Source: Zobellia nedashkovskayae
Lineage (GTDB): Bacteria; Bacteroidota; Bacteroidia; Flavobacteriales; Flavobacteriaceae
Length of the DNA: 64,000 nt
Assembly (NCBI RefSeq): GCF_015330125.1
Contig: NZ_JADDXR010000002.1
Coordinates: 682,001-746,000 of the forward strand
Direction: 5' to 3'
Under the pieces are notes generated by a model. It saw nothing but the letters and a program-made list of their open reading frames with translations. It ran no database searches and had not been told where the DNA came from. Within the stretch, counting starts at the first letter, position 1. Each line of letters opens with the position of its first letter. Positions 27,439 to 37,679 of the stretch are shown here, piece after piece. The translations under genes were made by a program, and so were the position numbers.

Positions 27439-30351
27439 TTATTTAGACTTCAGCTTCTTTTTAACCTCTACTTCTCTGAAAGTCTCTACAATATCTCCTT
27501 CCATTATTTCATTGAAGTTCTTCACCTGAAGACCACAATCATAACCTTTGGCTACTTCCTTAACATCATCCTTGAAACGTTTCAAAGAAGATAGCTCTCC
27601 AGTATGAACAACAACACCATCTCGTATAAGACGCATTCCTGCAGAACGGTATATCTTACCTGTTGTAACCATACAACCAGCAATTGTACCAACTTTTGAT
27701 ATTTTAAAGGTCTCTCTAATCTCTGCAGTACCAGTAATCTCCTCTTTTATCTCTGGAGAAAGCATTCCCTCCATAGCGTCTTTAAGGTCATTAATAGCAT
27801 CGTATATAATAGAGTACATTCTGATATCAATTTCCTCTTTCTCTGCTACATCTCTAGCATTACCCATTGGCCTTACATTAAAGCCGATAATAATTGCGTC
27901 AGACGCAGAAGCTAGCAACACATCAGATTCGGTAATAGCACCAACACCTTTATGTATAATATTAACTTGAATTTCTTCTGTAGATAATTTCTGGAAAGAA
28001 TCGGTTAATGCTTCAACAGATCCATCAACATCACCTTTCAAGATAATGTTCAGCTCTTTAAAGTCACCTAAAGCAATTCTTCTTCCAATTTCATCTAGAG
28101 TAATATGACGTTGAGTTCTAACTGACTGCTCACGTTGCAATTGCGAACGCTTGGTAGCAATCTGTTTAGCTTCTCTCTCATCCTCAAGTACATGAAACTT
28201 ATCACCTGCTTGTGGCGCACCATCAAGACCTAAAATAGATATTGGTGTAGCTGGACCAGCTTCTTTAACGATATTTCCACGTTCATCCTGCATGGCCTTA
28301 ACTTTACCACTATTGGTACCCGCCAAAACGTAATCACCAATTTTAAGGGTTCCGCCTTGAACTAATATAGTAGAGACGTAACCACGTCCTTTATCCAAAA
28401 ATGCTTCAACAACAGTACCGTTAGCTCTCTTATTGGGGTTAGATTTAAGCTCTAATAATTCAGCTTCTAGCAATACTTTTTCAAGTAATTCTTTTACTCC
28501 TTCACCAGTTTTTGCTGAAATATCCTGTGATTGAATCTTACCGCCCCAATCTTCCACCAACAAATTCATCTGCGCTAAGCTGTCCTTAATTTTCTCAGGA
28601 TTCGCTGCCGGTCTATCAATTTTGTTTATTGCAAATACAATTGGCACACCCGCTGCTTGCGCATGGCTAATTGCTTCTTTCGTCTGTGGCATGATTGAAT
28701 CATCCGCAGCAATTACAATAACCGCAATATCCGTAACCTGAGCACCCCTTGCCCGCATAGCGGTAAAGGCTTCGTGACCTGGTGTATCCAAAAATGTAAT
28801 TTTCTGACCACCTTCTAGCGTAACACCATAAGCACCAATGTGCTGTGTAATTCCACCACTTTCTCCTGCAATTACGTTAGCCTGTCTAACATAATCCAAT
28901 AAAGATGTTTTACCGTGATCTACATGCCCCATTACTGTGACAATAGGTGCACGTGGCTTTAAATCTTCCGGAGCATCTGCTTCAACTTCTATAGACTCTT
29001 CAAGGTCTGCTGTAACAAATTCCACTTCAAAACCAAACTCTTCCGCAACAATAGATAAAGTTTCAGCATCTAGACGTTGGTTCATCGTAACCATAATACC
29101 AAGAGACATACATGCCGAAATAATTTCGGTTGTAGAAACTTCCATCATAGTAGCAACCTCACCTACGGTTACAAACTCTGTAACCTTCAACACTTTGCTC
29201 TCTAATTCTTGCTGCTCAAGATCTTTTTCCGTTTGTTGACGGTGTTGATCCCTTTTATCTCTTCTGTACTTAGCTCCTTTACCTTTTTTAGATTTACCCT
29301 GTAATTTCTCTAAGGTCTCTCTAATCTGTTTTTGTACGTCTACTTCAGTAGGCTCTACCTTAGGAGCTCCAAAACGTGAATTTCCTCCACCTGGACTTTT
29401 CCTAGCTGCTGGACCAGTACCACGAGGTCTTGGTGCATTAGGCTTGGCATTACTACCAGGGCTACTTACTATACGTCTTCTTCTCTTCTTACGATCAGCA
29501 TTAGAATCAGAACCCGCCTTAGCATCTTCTTTCTTCTTCTTAGGTTTATTGAACTGGGAAAGGTCAATTTTAGCCGTAATCTTAGGACCTGTAAGTTTCT
29601 TGTATTTTGTGGTTAAGACACCATCATCCTTTTTATCTTCAGAACCTTCTTCTGTTGACGCTTCTGCCGCAGGAGCTTCGGTTTTTACCTGCTCTACTTT
29701 CTTTTCTTCAGGAGCTTTAGGCTTTTCCTCAACGGGAGCTGGCTTAGCTTTTGGTTTCTTAACAGCATCAAGATCAATTTTTGCAATGACCTTAGGCTTT
29801 TCAACTATATTTTTAGCAGGCTTATCTTCAACAACAGGTTGTTGTTTCTGTTCTACCTTCTTTGGTTGCTCTACCTCTTTTGGTTTCTCAACCTCGGCGA
29901 CAACTTCTTTCTCTATCTTCTCTACTTCTTCTACTTTTTCCTCAACGGGATCAGTAGTAGCATCAACTTTAGGCTTCTTATCAGCATCAAGATCAATTTT
30001 GCCAACTGTCTTAGGCCCCTGAAGCTCAACTTTGCCAACCAGAGTTTTCTCCGCCTCAGCAGCACGTTTTTCTCTAGCTGTACGTCTATCTTCTTGCTCT
30101 TGCTCTAACTGCAATCGCAAAGCCTCTTTTTCCTTACGCTTTTCTTCACCTACTTCTTTGGAGGCGACTTTTTTGCTCTTATCGGTCTGAAATTCTCCTT
30201 GAAGTACTTCGTAAACCTTATCGGAAATCTTTGTAGTAGGTCGCGCATCGATATCATGCCCTTTTGAGGCAAGAAAATCAACAGCCCTATCCAAAGAAAT
30301 ATTAAACTCTTTGAGGACCTTATTAAGCCTAATTTTTGCAATGTCTGCCAT
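27439..30351 (-). CDS. infB: Translation initiation factor IF-2
   Basis: IF-2 is the GTPase that brings initiator tRNA to the 30S subunit and promotes 50S joining. The 970-residue protein has a long N-terminal extension and then the GTPase core, with G1 [13 protein letters not shown]3 DTPGHEAF and G4 NKID, followed by the C-terminal domains. The extension (about 60-390) is Lys/Glu/Pro-rich and carries a repeated unit: GKVELQGPK (106), [12 protein letters not shown] (118), [12 protein letters not shown] (190) and [13 protein letters not shown] (260). A basic [11 protein letters not shown] segment precedes the core. It is the last gene of rimP-nusA-infB. A structured 121-nt spacer separates it from nusA. 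Confidence 0.98.
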   Translation of the reverse strand: MADIAKIRLNKVLKEFNISLDRAVDFLASKGHDIDARPTTKISDKVYEVLQGEFQTDKSKKVASKEVGEEKRKEKEALRLQLEQEQEDRRTAREKRAAEAEKTLVGKVELQGPKTVGKIDLDADKKPKVDATTDPVEEKVEEVEKIEKEVVAEVEKPKEVEQPKKVEQKQQPVVEDKPAKNIVEKPKVIAKIDLDAVKKPKAKPAPVEEKPKAPEEKKVEQVKTEAPAAEASTEEGSEDKKDDGVLTTKYKKLTGPKITAKIDLSQFNKPKKKKEDAKAGSDSNADRKKRRRRIVSSPGSNAKPNAPRPRGTGPAARKSPGGGNSRFGAPKVEPTEVDVQKQIRETLEKLQGKSKKGKGAKYRRDKRDQHRQQTEKDLEQQELESKVLKVTEFVTVGEVATMMEVSTTEIISACMSLGIMVTMNQRLDAETLSIVAEEFGFEVEFVTADLEESIEVEADAPEDLKPRAPIVTVMGHVDHGKTSLLDYVRQANVIAGESGGITQHIGAYGVTLEGGQKITFLDTPGHEAFTAMRARGAQVTDIAVIVIAADDSIMPQTKEAISHAQAAGVPIVFAINKIDRPAANPEKIKDSLAQMNLLVEDWGGKIQSQDISAKTGEGVKELLEKVLLEAELLELKSNPNKRANGTVVEAFLDKGRGYVSTILVQGGTLKIGDYVLAGTNSGKVKAMQDERGNIVKEAGPATPISILGLDGAPQAGDKFHVLEDEREAKQIATKRSQLQREQSVRTQRHITLDEIGRRIALGDFKELNIILKGDVDGSVEALTDSFQKLSTEEIQVNIIHKGVGAITESDVLLASASDAIIIGFNVRPMGNARDVAEKEEIDIRMYSIIYDAINDLKDAMEGMLSPEIKEEITGTAEIRETFKISKVGTIAGCMVTTGKIYRSAGMRLIRDGVVVHTGELSSLKRFKDDVKEVAKGYDCGLQVKNFNEIMEGDIVETFREVEVKKKLKSK

Positions 30352-30393
30352 AAATACTTTCTCCTAATTCTCTTTAATCCTTGCTAATATACA

Positions 30394-30468
30394 GAACTCC
30401 AATGGGGTTTTACAATCCAACACATTAGCAGAATTTTCCGCTAAAGTATTAAAACCCGTGACGAGTTC
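30394..30468 (-). promoter_or_regulatory. Structured RNA leader in the nusA-infB spacer
   Basis: Three nested inverted repeats fold into one long arm on the minus-strand RNA: GAACUC/GAGUUC (30468-30463 with 30399-30394), GGGUUUUA/UAAAACCC (30457-30450 with 30412-30405), and the apical UUAGCGG/CUGCUAA (30444-30438 with 30431-30425) with a 6-nt loop. The apical stem needs one G-U pair that works only on this strand. It ends about 43 nt before the infB ATG and has no T-run, so control of infB translation or mRNA processing is more likely than termination. Confidence 0.55.
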
Positions 30469-30472
30469 ATAG

Positions 30473-31705
30473 CTAATCTTCTAATTCTTCTTTCAGAATA
30501 CGCACAACTTCTGAAATAGTTTCCTCTTCCAAGTCGGTACGTTTTACTAAATCAGCTACATCTTGCTCTAAAATACTACGAGCTGTATCTAATCCTATTT
30601 TCTTGAATTCTTCAATAATCCAAGCATCAATCTCATCTCTAAACTCTGTCAACTCAACATCTTCCTCAACACCTTCTCTAAACACATCTATCTCATAACC
30701 AGTTAACTGACCAGCTAATCGAATGTTATGCCCACCACGACCAATAGCTTTAGAAACCTCTTCAGGTCTTAAGTAGACTTGCGCCGTCATCTTCTCGTCA
30801 TTCAACTTCACAGAAGACACTCTTGCAGGACTCAACGCCCTAGTCACCATTAACTGCGGGTTGGCAGTCCAATTGATAACATCAATATTTTCATTACCCA
30901 ATTCACGAACTATCCCGTGAATCCTAGAACCTTTCATACCTACACAGGCTCCTACAGGATCAATACGGTCATCATATGAATCAACAGCAACCTTTGCTTT
31001 TTCACCTGGTATACGAACAACCTTTTTGACTGTAATAAGACCGTCGTAAACTTCTGGAATTTCTTGAAAAAATAATTGTTCCAAAAATTTAGGAGAGCTC
31101 CTAGACATAATAATCGTTGGTTTGCTACCCTTTAACTCTACACTCTCGATTACACCACGAACATTATCTCCTTTTCTAAAGAAGTCAGATGGTATCTGTC
31201 TATCTTTTGGTAAAATAATCTCATTACCCTCATCATCTAACAAAATAATTGCTTTATGACGAATATGATGCACCTCTGCAGTATAAATCTCACCCTCAAG
31301 TTCCTTAAAGTGCTTGTAAATGGTTGTATTATCGTGCTCGTGAATTTTTGAAATCAAGTTTTGACGAAGCGCCAAAATAGCTCTTCTTCCCAAATCTATA
31401 AGCTTCACCTCTTCAGAAACATCTTCACCAACTTCAAAATCCGGCTCAATTTTACGTGCCTCCGTAAGTGATATCTCTTCGTTTGGCTCTTCTACCTCAC
31501 CATCTTCTACAACTATACGGTTTCTCCAAATCTCTAAATCACCTTTATCAGGGTTGATAATGATGTCAAAATTGTCATCAGAACCAAATTTCTTCTTAAG
31601 AGCACTTCGGAAAACATCTTCCAAAATGGCCATTAAGGTTACTCTATCTATGTATTTGTCGTCTTTAAATTCCGAAAAAGACTCAATCAGTGCAATATTT
31701 TCCAT
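30473..31705 (-). CDS. nusA: Transcription factor NusA
   Basis: NusA binds RNA polymerase and nascent RNA and modulates pausing, termination and antitermination. The 410-residue protein has the NusA N-terminal domain (MENIALIESFSEFKDDKYID), an S1 domain (about 135-200) and two KH domains (CVGMKGSRIHGIVRELG near 255 and AIGRGGHNIRLAGQLTG near 320). It ends soon after the second KH domain with an acidic tail, so it lacks the acidic repeats of E. coli NusA (495 residues), as is normal in Bacteroidota. It follows rimP by 16 nt and precedes infB. Confidence 0.97.
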   Translation of the reverse strand: MENIALIESFSEFKDDKYIDRVTLMAILEDVFRSALKKKFGSDDNFDIIINPDKGDLEIWRNRIVVEDGEVEEPNEEISLTEARKIEPDFEVGEDVSEEVKLIDLGRRAILALRQNLISKIHEHDNTTIYKHFKELEGEIYTAEVHHIRHKAIILLDDEGNEIILPKDRQIPSDFFRKGDNVRGVIESVELKGSKPTIIMSRSSPKFLEQLFFQEIPEVYDGLITVKKVVRIPGEKAKVAVDSYDDRIDPVGACVGMKGSRIHGIVRELGNENIDVINWTANPQLMVTRALSPARVSSVKLNDEKMTAQVYLRPEEVSKAIGRGGHNIRLAGQLTGYEIDVFREGVEEDVELTEFRDEIDAWIIEEFKKIGLDTARSILEQDVADLVKRTDLEEETISEVVRILKEELED

Positions 31706-31721
31706 TATGCTACTATTACCT

Positions 31722-32183
31722 TTAAAATTTTAAAATGACTTTTGCTTCTTTAATATCAGAAAAATTGATTTGCTCTTTTTTCTGAACTGTAACTTTCCCT
31801 TTTCCAATAGGTTTGGGCTCCCGTGCCTTCCATTCCAGCACAATACCTTCATCGTTAGTTCCGGTTAAATTCCCCTCAAACTCACCCCCTTGGGTTCTTA
31901 CCGCAAGCTTTCGACCAATATTCTTTACGTACTGCCTTGGCATTACTAGTGGGGATGCCGCTCCCGAGGAAGTAACCTCTAACGAAAAATCATACTCCTC
32001 TCGATCTAATTCATTCTCGATTGCCCGACTAATTCTAACACAATCTTGCACTGTCACCCCTTCATCACCATCCAAAACCACCCTAATGGTATTGTCCGCT
32101 AACATCGAAAATTCGATTAAAAACAATGAGCCATCTTCTTCCAGGGCATCACTTAAAAGGGTTTCAACCTTACTCTTCAACAT
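31722..32183 (-). CDS. rimP: Ribosome maturation factor RimP
   Basis: RimP assists maturation of the 30S subunit. The 153-residue protein has the usual two-domain shape: an N-terminal alpha/beta domain containing VTVQDCVRISRAIENELD, the signature SLEVTSSGAASPLVMPRQY (normally SLEVSSPG-x-x-RPL), and an SH3-like C-terminal domain (GEFEGNLTGTNDEGIVLEW). In the signature the usual Pro-Gly after the serines is SGA and the Arg before Pro-Leu is Ser, a mild divergence. First gene of rimP-nusA-infB. Confidence 0.93.
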   Translation of the reverse strand: MLKSKVETLLSDALEEDGSLFLIEFSMLADNTIRVVLDGDEGVTVQDCVRISRAIENELDREEYDFSLEVTSSGAASPLVMPRQYVKNIGRKLAVRTQGGEFEGNLTGTNDEGIVLEWKAREPKPIGKGKVTVQKKEQINFSDIKEAKVILKF

Positions 32184-32251
32184 AACATTTAGAAATAAAA
32201 AAGAGGACTAAATTGTCCCCTCATGAATACTTTTATATCCTTTCAGTCCCG

Positions 32252-32280
32252 CAAATATACAATTTTTTTGTTTCCCGCAA
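32252..32280 (-). promoter_or_regulatory. Promoter of the rimP-nusA-infB operon
   Basis: On the minus strand TTG (32280-32278), 18 nt, then TATATTTG (32259-32252), an exact TAnnTTTG -7 element. The predicted leader to rimP is about 60 nt. Confidence 0.65.
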
Positions 32281-32374
32281 TATCCGATTCACCTAAAGAG
32301 TTCTATATCATATCAATTCATGCTAAATTAACGATTTAATAGTACTTTTAAACATCTCAACCAAACTAATAACC

Positions 32375-33748
32375 ATGGAAATACTCTCATCTTATAATAT
32401 GATTATTGGCGCTTCCGCCATAGTCATTATCTCTTTTTGGTTCAACGGCATCTCAAAAAAAACCAACATCCCGTCCGTTCTCATGCTAATTGTTTTGGGT
32501 GTTGCCCTTCAATTTGGTCTTAAATATGTTATTGGAACCGAAATAGACTTCGAGAAAAATCTTCGTGGCACTTTAGAGATAATAGGTACTGTTGGATTGA
32601 TTATGATTGTACTTGAAGCCGCCCTAGAGCTTGAGCTAAAACGCGAAAAACTAATACCCATACTTAAATCTATGGCTATTGCCCTTATAGGTCTTGTTGC
32701 TTCTGCCTGGGTAGCCGCCCTAGTACTTTATCAGTTTATTGACGGTATGACTATGCAGTCCGCATGGCTATACGCCACCCCCCTTTCCATTCTATCGAGC
32801 GCTATAATCATCCCCAGTGTCAGTAGCCTAAAGGAGGACAAGAAGGAATTCCATATTTACGAAAGTACCTTTTCAGACATCATGGGTATTATGATGTTCT
32901 ATTTCCTTACAGGAGGACTAGACCCTGAAACTGATTCTGGGCCCGTTGCTTTTGCAGGAAACATTGTCCTAACCATAGTTATTGCCATAATTGCCAGTTA
33001 TGCACTAGTACTCATTTTTCAGAAAATTAAAAGTCAGGCTAAACAATTTTTATTAATAGCCGTATTACTTCTTTTATATGCTATTGGGAAAAAGATGCAC
33101 CTCTCCTCACTTATCATAATTTTGATATTTGGCTTGGTGATTGCGAACGTAAAATTGTTTTTTCCCGGTAAGACCGCCATTTTTCTTGAAAAGGAAAAAA
33201 TGCAACAGGTTTTTCACGAACTACATATCATTACCCTAGAAACAGCGTTTGTAGTCCGTACTTTTTTCTTCGTGATTTTTGGAGTTACAATCGTACTTGC
33301 CTCGCTTATGAGTCTTAATGTTGCTATGGTGAGTATTCTGATTATCGCATCTATATATGTTATTCGGTTCCTTATTTTAAGAATTTTTATCGGAAAAGAT
33401 ATTTTACCACAGGCTTTTATAGCCCCAAGAGGGTTGATTACCATATTATTGTTCTATGCTATTCCCACAGAAGCAGAAGTTGCAGGGTTTGAATCTGGAA
33501 TTCTGTTGTTTGTTATTATTGCCACAAGTTTAATTATGACCTGGGCCATGATACGGGACAAAAAGAAAATGGGTACGATGCTAGATGAGATTGATGAAGA
33601 AATTTTAGCCCGTAATGAAGCCGAAGATCAACTTAACGAACATAACTCCGAAACTCTAGAAACAGAACTAAACGAAGAAACCATAAAAAATAAGGAAGAC
33701 ACTCCCGGAGAGATAGAAGGCACAGGACTGGACAACACTCCTATTTAG
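32375..33748 (+). CDS. Cation:proton antiporter (CPA1, NhaP-like)
   Basis: An inner-membrane antiporter exchanging Na+ or K+ for H+. The 457-residue protein has about 12 hydrophobic segments (to about residue 395), including IIGTVGLIMIVLEAALELEL, the helix 3 region typical of NhaP/CPA1 proteins, and PLSILSSAIIIPSVSSL and APRGLITILLFYAIP, which correspond to the unwound-helix core. The last 60 residues are a very acidic hydrophilic tail with no domain I recognise. The gene is single, with its own terminator, and diverges from rimP over a 191-nt spacer. The ion cannot be told from sequence. Confidence 0.88.
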   Translation: MEILSSYNMIIGASAIVIISFWFNGISKKTNIPSVLMLIVLGVALQFGLKYVIGTEIDFEKNLRGTLEIIGTVGLIMIVLEAALELELKREKLIPILKSMAIALIGLVASAWVAALVLYQFIDGMTMQSAWLYATPLSILSSAIIIPSVSSLKEDKKEFHIYESTFSDIMGIMMFYFLTGGLDPETDSGPVAFAGNIVLTIVIAIIASYALVLIFQKIKSQAKQFLLIAVLLLLYAIGKKMHLSSLIIILIFGLVIANVKLFFPGKTAIFLEKEKMQQVFHELHIITLETAFVVRTFFFVIFGVTIVLASLMSLNVAMVSILIIASIYVIRFLILRIFIGKDILPQAFIAPRGLITILLFYAIPTEAEVAGFESGILLFVIIATSLIMTWAMIRDKKKMGTMLDEIDEEILARNEAEDQLNEHNSETLETELNEETIKNKEDTPGEIEGTGLDNTPI

Positions 33749-33760
33749 TGTGAAAAACAA

Positions 33761-33790
33761 AAAACCCGATACTTTGCAGTATCGGGTTTT
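33761..33790. terminator. Bidirectional terminator between the antiporter and tRNA-Gln
   Basis: A perfect 13-bp stem (AAAACCCGATACT and its complement) with a 4-nt loop TTGC. T-rich sequence follows on both strands. It serves the antiporter on the plus strand and the tRNA on the minus strand. Confidence 0.88.
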
Positions 33791-33800
33791 AAAATTTCTG

Positions 33801-33872
33801 TTGGCCTACTAGGACTCGAACCTAGAACGACTGTACCAAAAACAGCTGTGTTGCCAATTACACCATAGGCCA
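33801..33872 (-). tRNA. tRNA-Gln (anticodon TTG)
   Basis: The minus strand folds as a cloverleaf. The acceptor stem TGGCCTA/TAGGCCA is followed by discriminator A. The D arm is GTGTAATTGGCAACAC. The anticodon stem GCTGT/ACAGT holds loop TTTTGGT (anticodon TTG). The T arm is CTAGG-TTCGAGT-CCTAG. The 3' CCA is not encoded. Confidence 0.95.
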
Positions 33873-33914
33873 TTACCGTAAATATCGCTGAAACAAGTTC
33901 AGCATTTGAGCGTG

Positions 33915-33945
33915 CAAATTTAAAACAAAGTTTTGTTTACACAAA
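33915..33945 (-). promoter_or_regulatory. Promoter of tRNA-Gln
   Basis: On the minus strand TTTG (33945-33942), 19 nt, then TAAATTTG (33922-33915), a full match to the Bacteroidetes promoter. It lies about 43 nt before the tRNA 5' end. The rest of the 297-nt gap to 34169 shows nothing else I can support, except a weak TAAATTCG box at 34137-34144 upstream of the next gene. Confidence 0.7.
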
Positions 33946-34169
33946 CATTTTTTACAACAAAAAATCAAAATCCTCACAACTCACAGATTTCCAGCATTAT
34001 AAAATTAACAAATAAATTCATTTCTATCCAGCAAGACCAGCTCACAAGGCGGTAACTGTGTGCAAATCTATATTCATCTTACAAAGAGCTTGTTAAAGGT
34101 TTATCAAAAATGACCATCCATATCTATATTAATTAGTAAATTCGCCGCATTGGTTAAACCTCATAGTAC

Positions 34170-37100
34170 ATGTTTTCAAAGAACTTCGAAAAATGGGACA
34201 ATCTTCTTGGATGGTCCGTCTTTTTTATAGCCCTAATTACCTATGCAATCACTGTTGAACCCACGAACAGCTTTTGGGATGCCGGTGAATACATTGCCAC
34301 TTCGGCAAAACTTCAGGTAGGTCACCCACCCGGAGCACCGTTGCTTCAAATGATCGGCGCCTTTTTTGCAATGTTCGCTATTGAACCCGATCAAGTGGCT
34401 CGCATGGTGAACTACGTTTCTGGTGTATCAAGCGCATTTACTATTCTTTTTATGTTTTGGACGATTACCAATCTTACCCAAAAACTTATAAAAAGTAAAG
34501 ATGATGTTATAACGAATAGTAAGGCTATCGCCATTTTTGGTAGCGGTATTGTTGGTTCTCTTGCCTTCACCTTTTCTGATAGTTTTTGGTTTAACGCAGT
34601 AGAGACAGAAGTTTACTCCACAGCTAGCCTACTCATGGCTCTATTGCTTTGGCTAGGTCTAAAATGGACAGATGATCTTGAAAACCCGAGAGGAAACAAA
34701 TGGATTGTTCTTATTTCGTATGTAGTGGGACTTACTTTTGGTGTTCAGTTTATGGGCTTTTTAGCCATACCATCAATTGGATTACTTTTCTATTTTAAAA
34801 AGTACAAAACAACGACCGTAAAGAACTTTCTAATTGCGAATATTGCCGTAATTGCGGTATTAATGTTGGTTTACAAATTCTCGCTAACCTATGTTTTAAA
34901 CCTTTTTGGTTGGGCAGAAGTCTTCTTTATCAACAATATTGGTCTTCCATTCAACTCAGGAACTATAATTATGGGGCTCATATTTATAGCCGCATTCTAT
35001 TTTGGATTAAACTACACCCGAAAGAATAATTTTAAAATAGCAAATACCATTGTTCTTTGTTTGATGTTTCTATTCTTAGGTTTTTCTTCTTGGATGATGC
35101 TTCCTATTCGTGCAAATGCAAGAGTAGTCATTAACGAAAATAACCCAGAAGACGCACGTGCTTTGCTAGCCTATTACAATCGTGAACAATACCCAGGTGT
35201 TGACAGTCCCGTTTACGGAACCTACTACTCCAATACTTTTGGAGCAGGTGGCGAAGACAAAGACGAGGCCCCTAAATATGAAAAAGACGAAAAAACAGGT
35301 AAATACGTAATTGTAAATTACTACAAAGGAGCCATACCGGGAGATGACCCTAAACATATTGGCTTTTTACCACGTATGTGGAGCGGTCAGAATGCAGAAA
35401 ATTACATGCGGTATTTTGGCCCATTAGATTTTAAGATGACACAATCTAATGAAGAGCTAAGAAAAGCGGTATCCCAAGTAAAAGATGGTTTTGCCAATGG
35501 CGAAATAGATGCCGAACAATATATTAGCTTCCTAAGAAGGTTTAGTGATTACATTGAAGTACAGCCACCATCAGTTTGGCAAAACGTAAAGTACATGGTG
35601 CAATTTCAGTTTGGATACATGTACTGGCGTTATTTTATGTGGAATTTTACAGGAAAAAACAATGACGTTCAAGGTCGCTACAACGGAAACGGAGAATGGC
35701 TCAGCGGAATTGACTTAGTTGATAGCCCTCGTTTGGGGAGCCAAGACAACTTACCTGATGAAGTTAAGAATAACAAAGCCAGAAATACTTATTTCTTTTT
35801 ACCCCTTATATTAGGTATTGTGGGCATCTTGTTTCAAATAAGTAAAAACCCAAAACAGTTTTGGGTACTTTTAATATTCTTTTTATTCACTGGTCTCGCT
35901 ATACAATTTTATACCAATCCATACATCTTTCAGCCGCGTGAGCGAGATTACTCGCTCGTTGGTTCTTTTTATGTTTTTGGAATATGGATAGGTCTTGGGG
36001 TTTATGGCCTTTTTGATGAACTTAAAAAATACCTCACTCCAAAAATATTGGCACCAGCAGTAACTATAACCTGCCTTTTGGCCGTTCCTACGGTAATGGC
36101 AATACAGAACTGGGATGACCACGATAGATCTAATCGTTTTACCGCTAATTCATCGGCTAAAGCTTATTTAGATTCTTGCCAAGAAGATACTGGCGCTATA
36201 CTCTTTACTATTGGAGATAATGATACCTTCCCGCTTTGGTATGCTCAAGAAATTGAGGGTTATCGGACAGATGTGCGTATTATCTGTACCAGCCTTTTTG
36301 AAACAGATTGGTATATAGACCAGATGAAGAGAAAGGCTTACGAGAGCGAAGCCATACCTTCACAAATTGCCCACGACAAGTACCGTTGGGGATCTCGTGA
36401 CGTACTATACTACCAAACGGTAGATCCACTTTTCAACAAAAAAATATCTGAAAGCCGTTGGTCTATTCAAGATTTCATAAAGTGGGTAGATAGTGACAAT
36501 CCCCAGACGAAATTGAAATACATTTTAGAAAGGCAAGAGAACATTGATTTAGATGCTTATTCCGAAAGTAGCCAAAACATTGTTTATTACCCTACGAACC
36601 TGCTCCGTATACCGGTAAACAAAAAGAATGTTCTAGAAAGTGGACTGGTAAAAGAGAAGGATTCTGCGTTAATCGTTGACTATATAGATATTGACCTACC
36701 TAAAAGCGCAATTACCAAAAAGAGCATGATGATGTTAGACATCATAGCTAATAATGACTGGAAACGCCCTATTTACTTCTCTGGAGGTAGTTTTGATGAT
36801 GCCGAATTTATTTGGATGAAAGACTATTTACAATTAGATGGAATGGCCTACAAATTGGTACCGATTAAAACAGAACGAAGAAATTCTTTTGAAATGGGCC
36901 GTATAGATTCTGACCTAATGTACGACGTAGTCACCAATTGGGATTGGGGTAACTCTGGCGAAGACATCTACCATGATCCGCAAACGCGTATTCAAGGGCT
37001 GTCTTACCGTAGCAACTTAGCTAGACTACTTGAGCAGCTATTGAAAGAAGATGACATAGAGAGGGCAAAAAACATCATAGACATCTCTATTAAAAACCTT

Positions 37101-37553
37101 CCGGTAGAAGATTTTGGATACTACACCTTTGTTGAACCTTTTGTTGATGGTTATTACAAAGTTGGCGAAACAACAAAAGCACGAGAGCTTTTTGGAAAAT
37201 TAAAATACATCTACCAAGATCGTCTGGATTACTACTCAGGTATTCCTTTGGAAGAGCAGTACGAGAAAATAGACGAAATCATAGCCGACATGGAAGGATA
37301 TAGAAGAAACATAGATATCCTAATAGGCAATAATGATCGTGATATGGCTGAGAAAGAAACCTTAATATTCAATGAATATATAGACAAGTTTCAGCACTTC
37401 TATAAAGATAATATTCTAAAGGAAGATGATATGGAGCCTAGTCAAAACCCTGACTTAGAAGATAGCGTTTCTATTTCGGACACCACTGCTATAGATGCCG
37501 CTACCACAGAGGAAAAGACATTGGATACCACTCTAGTACCAAGCACCAATTAA
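34170..37553 (+). CDS. DUF2723 membrane protein, protein-mannosyltransferase-like
   Basis: A very large (1,127 residues) polytopic inner-membrane protein with a GT-C glycosyltransferase layout. The N-terminus carries the DUF2723 hallmark VEPTNSFWDAGEYIATSAKL followed by LQVGHPPGAPLLQM (about residues 29-63); the acidic pair in this first external loop corresponds to the catalytic region of protein O-mannosyltransferases. About 12 helices follow to residue 660, interrupted by a soluble insert at about 330-510. A soluble C-terminal half holds FTIGDNDTFPLWYAQE and repeated Trp/Tyr-rich motifs. The last 40 residues are acidic and Ser/Thr-rich. Bacteroidota are known for general O-glycosylation of exported proteins, and a role there is plausible but not shown. 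Single gene with a strong terminator. Confidence 0.85.
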   Translation: MFSKNFEKWDNLLGWSVFFIALITYAITVEPTNSFWDAGEYIATSAKLQVGHPPGAPLLQMIGAFFAMFAIEPDQVARMVNYVSGVSSAFTILFMFWTITNLTQKLIKSKDDVITNSKAIAIFGSGIVGSLAFTFSDSFWFNAVETEVYSTASLLMALLLWLGLKWTDDLENPRGNKWIVLISYVVGLTFGVQFMGFLAIPSIGLLFYFKKYKTTTVKNFLIANIAVIAVLMLVYKFSLTYVLNLFGWAEVFFINNIGLPFNSGTIIMGLIFIAAFYFGLNYTRKNNFKIANTIVLCLMFLFLGFSSWMMLPIRANARVVINENNPEDARALLAYYNREQYPGVDSPVYGTYYSNTFGAGGEDKDEAPKYEKDEKTGKYVIVNYYKGAIPGDDPKHIGFLPRMWSGQNAENYMRYFGPLDFKMTQSNEELRKAVSQVKDGFANGEIDAEQYISFLRRFSDYIEVQPPSVWQNVKYMVQFQFGYMYWRYFMWNFTGKNNDVQGRYNGNGEWLSGIDLVDSPRLGSQDNLPDEVKNNKARNTYFFLPLILGIVGILFQISKNPKQFWVLLIFFLFTGLAIQFYTNPYIFQPRERDYSLVGSFYVFGIWIGLGVYGLFDELKKYLTPKILAPAVTITCLLAVPTVMAIQNWDDHDRSNRFTANSSAKAYLDSCQEDTGAILFTIGDNDTFPLWYAQEIEGYRTDVRIICTSLFETDWYIDQMKRKAYESEAIPSQIAHDKYRWGSRDVLYYQTVDPLFNKKISESRWSIQDFIKWVDSDNPQTKLKYILERQENIDLDAYSESSQNIVYYPTNLLRIPVNKKNVLESGLVKEKDSALIVDYIDIDLPKSAITKKSMMMLDIIANNDWKRPIYFSGGSFDDAEFIWMKDYLQLDGMAYKLVPIKTERRNSFEMGRIDSDLMYDVVTNWDWGNSGEDIYHDPQTRIQGLSYRSNLARLLEQLLKEDDIERAKNIIDISIKNLPVEDFGYYTFVEPFVDGYYKVGETTKARELFGKLKYIYQDRLDYYSGIPLEEQYEKIDEIIADMEGYRRNIDILIGNNDRDMAEKETLIFNEYIDKFQHFYKDNILKEDDMEPSQNPDLEDSVSISDTTAIDAATTEEKTLDTTLVPSTN

Positions 37554-37580
37554 GTTCATCCGCATTTAAGCGAACTAAAA

Positions 37581-37619
37581 AACGCCGCTACATAATGAAT
37601 GTAGCGGCGTTTTTTTTAT
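37581..37619 (+). terminator. Intrinsic terminator of the DUF2723 gene
   Basis: A 13-bp perfect stem (AACGCCGCTACAT and its complement) with a 5-nt loop is followed by a run of T on the plus strand. The upstream A-run would also let it act on the minus strand for the thioredoxin-like gene. Confidence 0.92.
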
Positions 37620-37679
37620 TTTAATATGAAGAGGATAAAATTACCCTGAGACTTCATGAGAAATAATATTATTAAAGCA

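Noticed and set aside
29444..30022. Long plus-strand reading frame (192 codons) opposite infB
   Set aside because: It mirrors the low-complexity Lys/Glu/Pro-rich part of IF-2 and gives a Ser/Phe/Leu-rich product with no domain. It is a shadow of infB.
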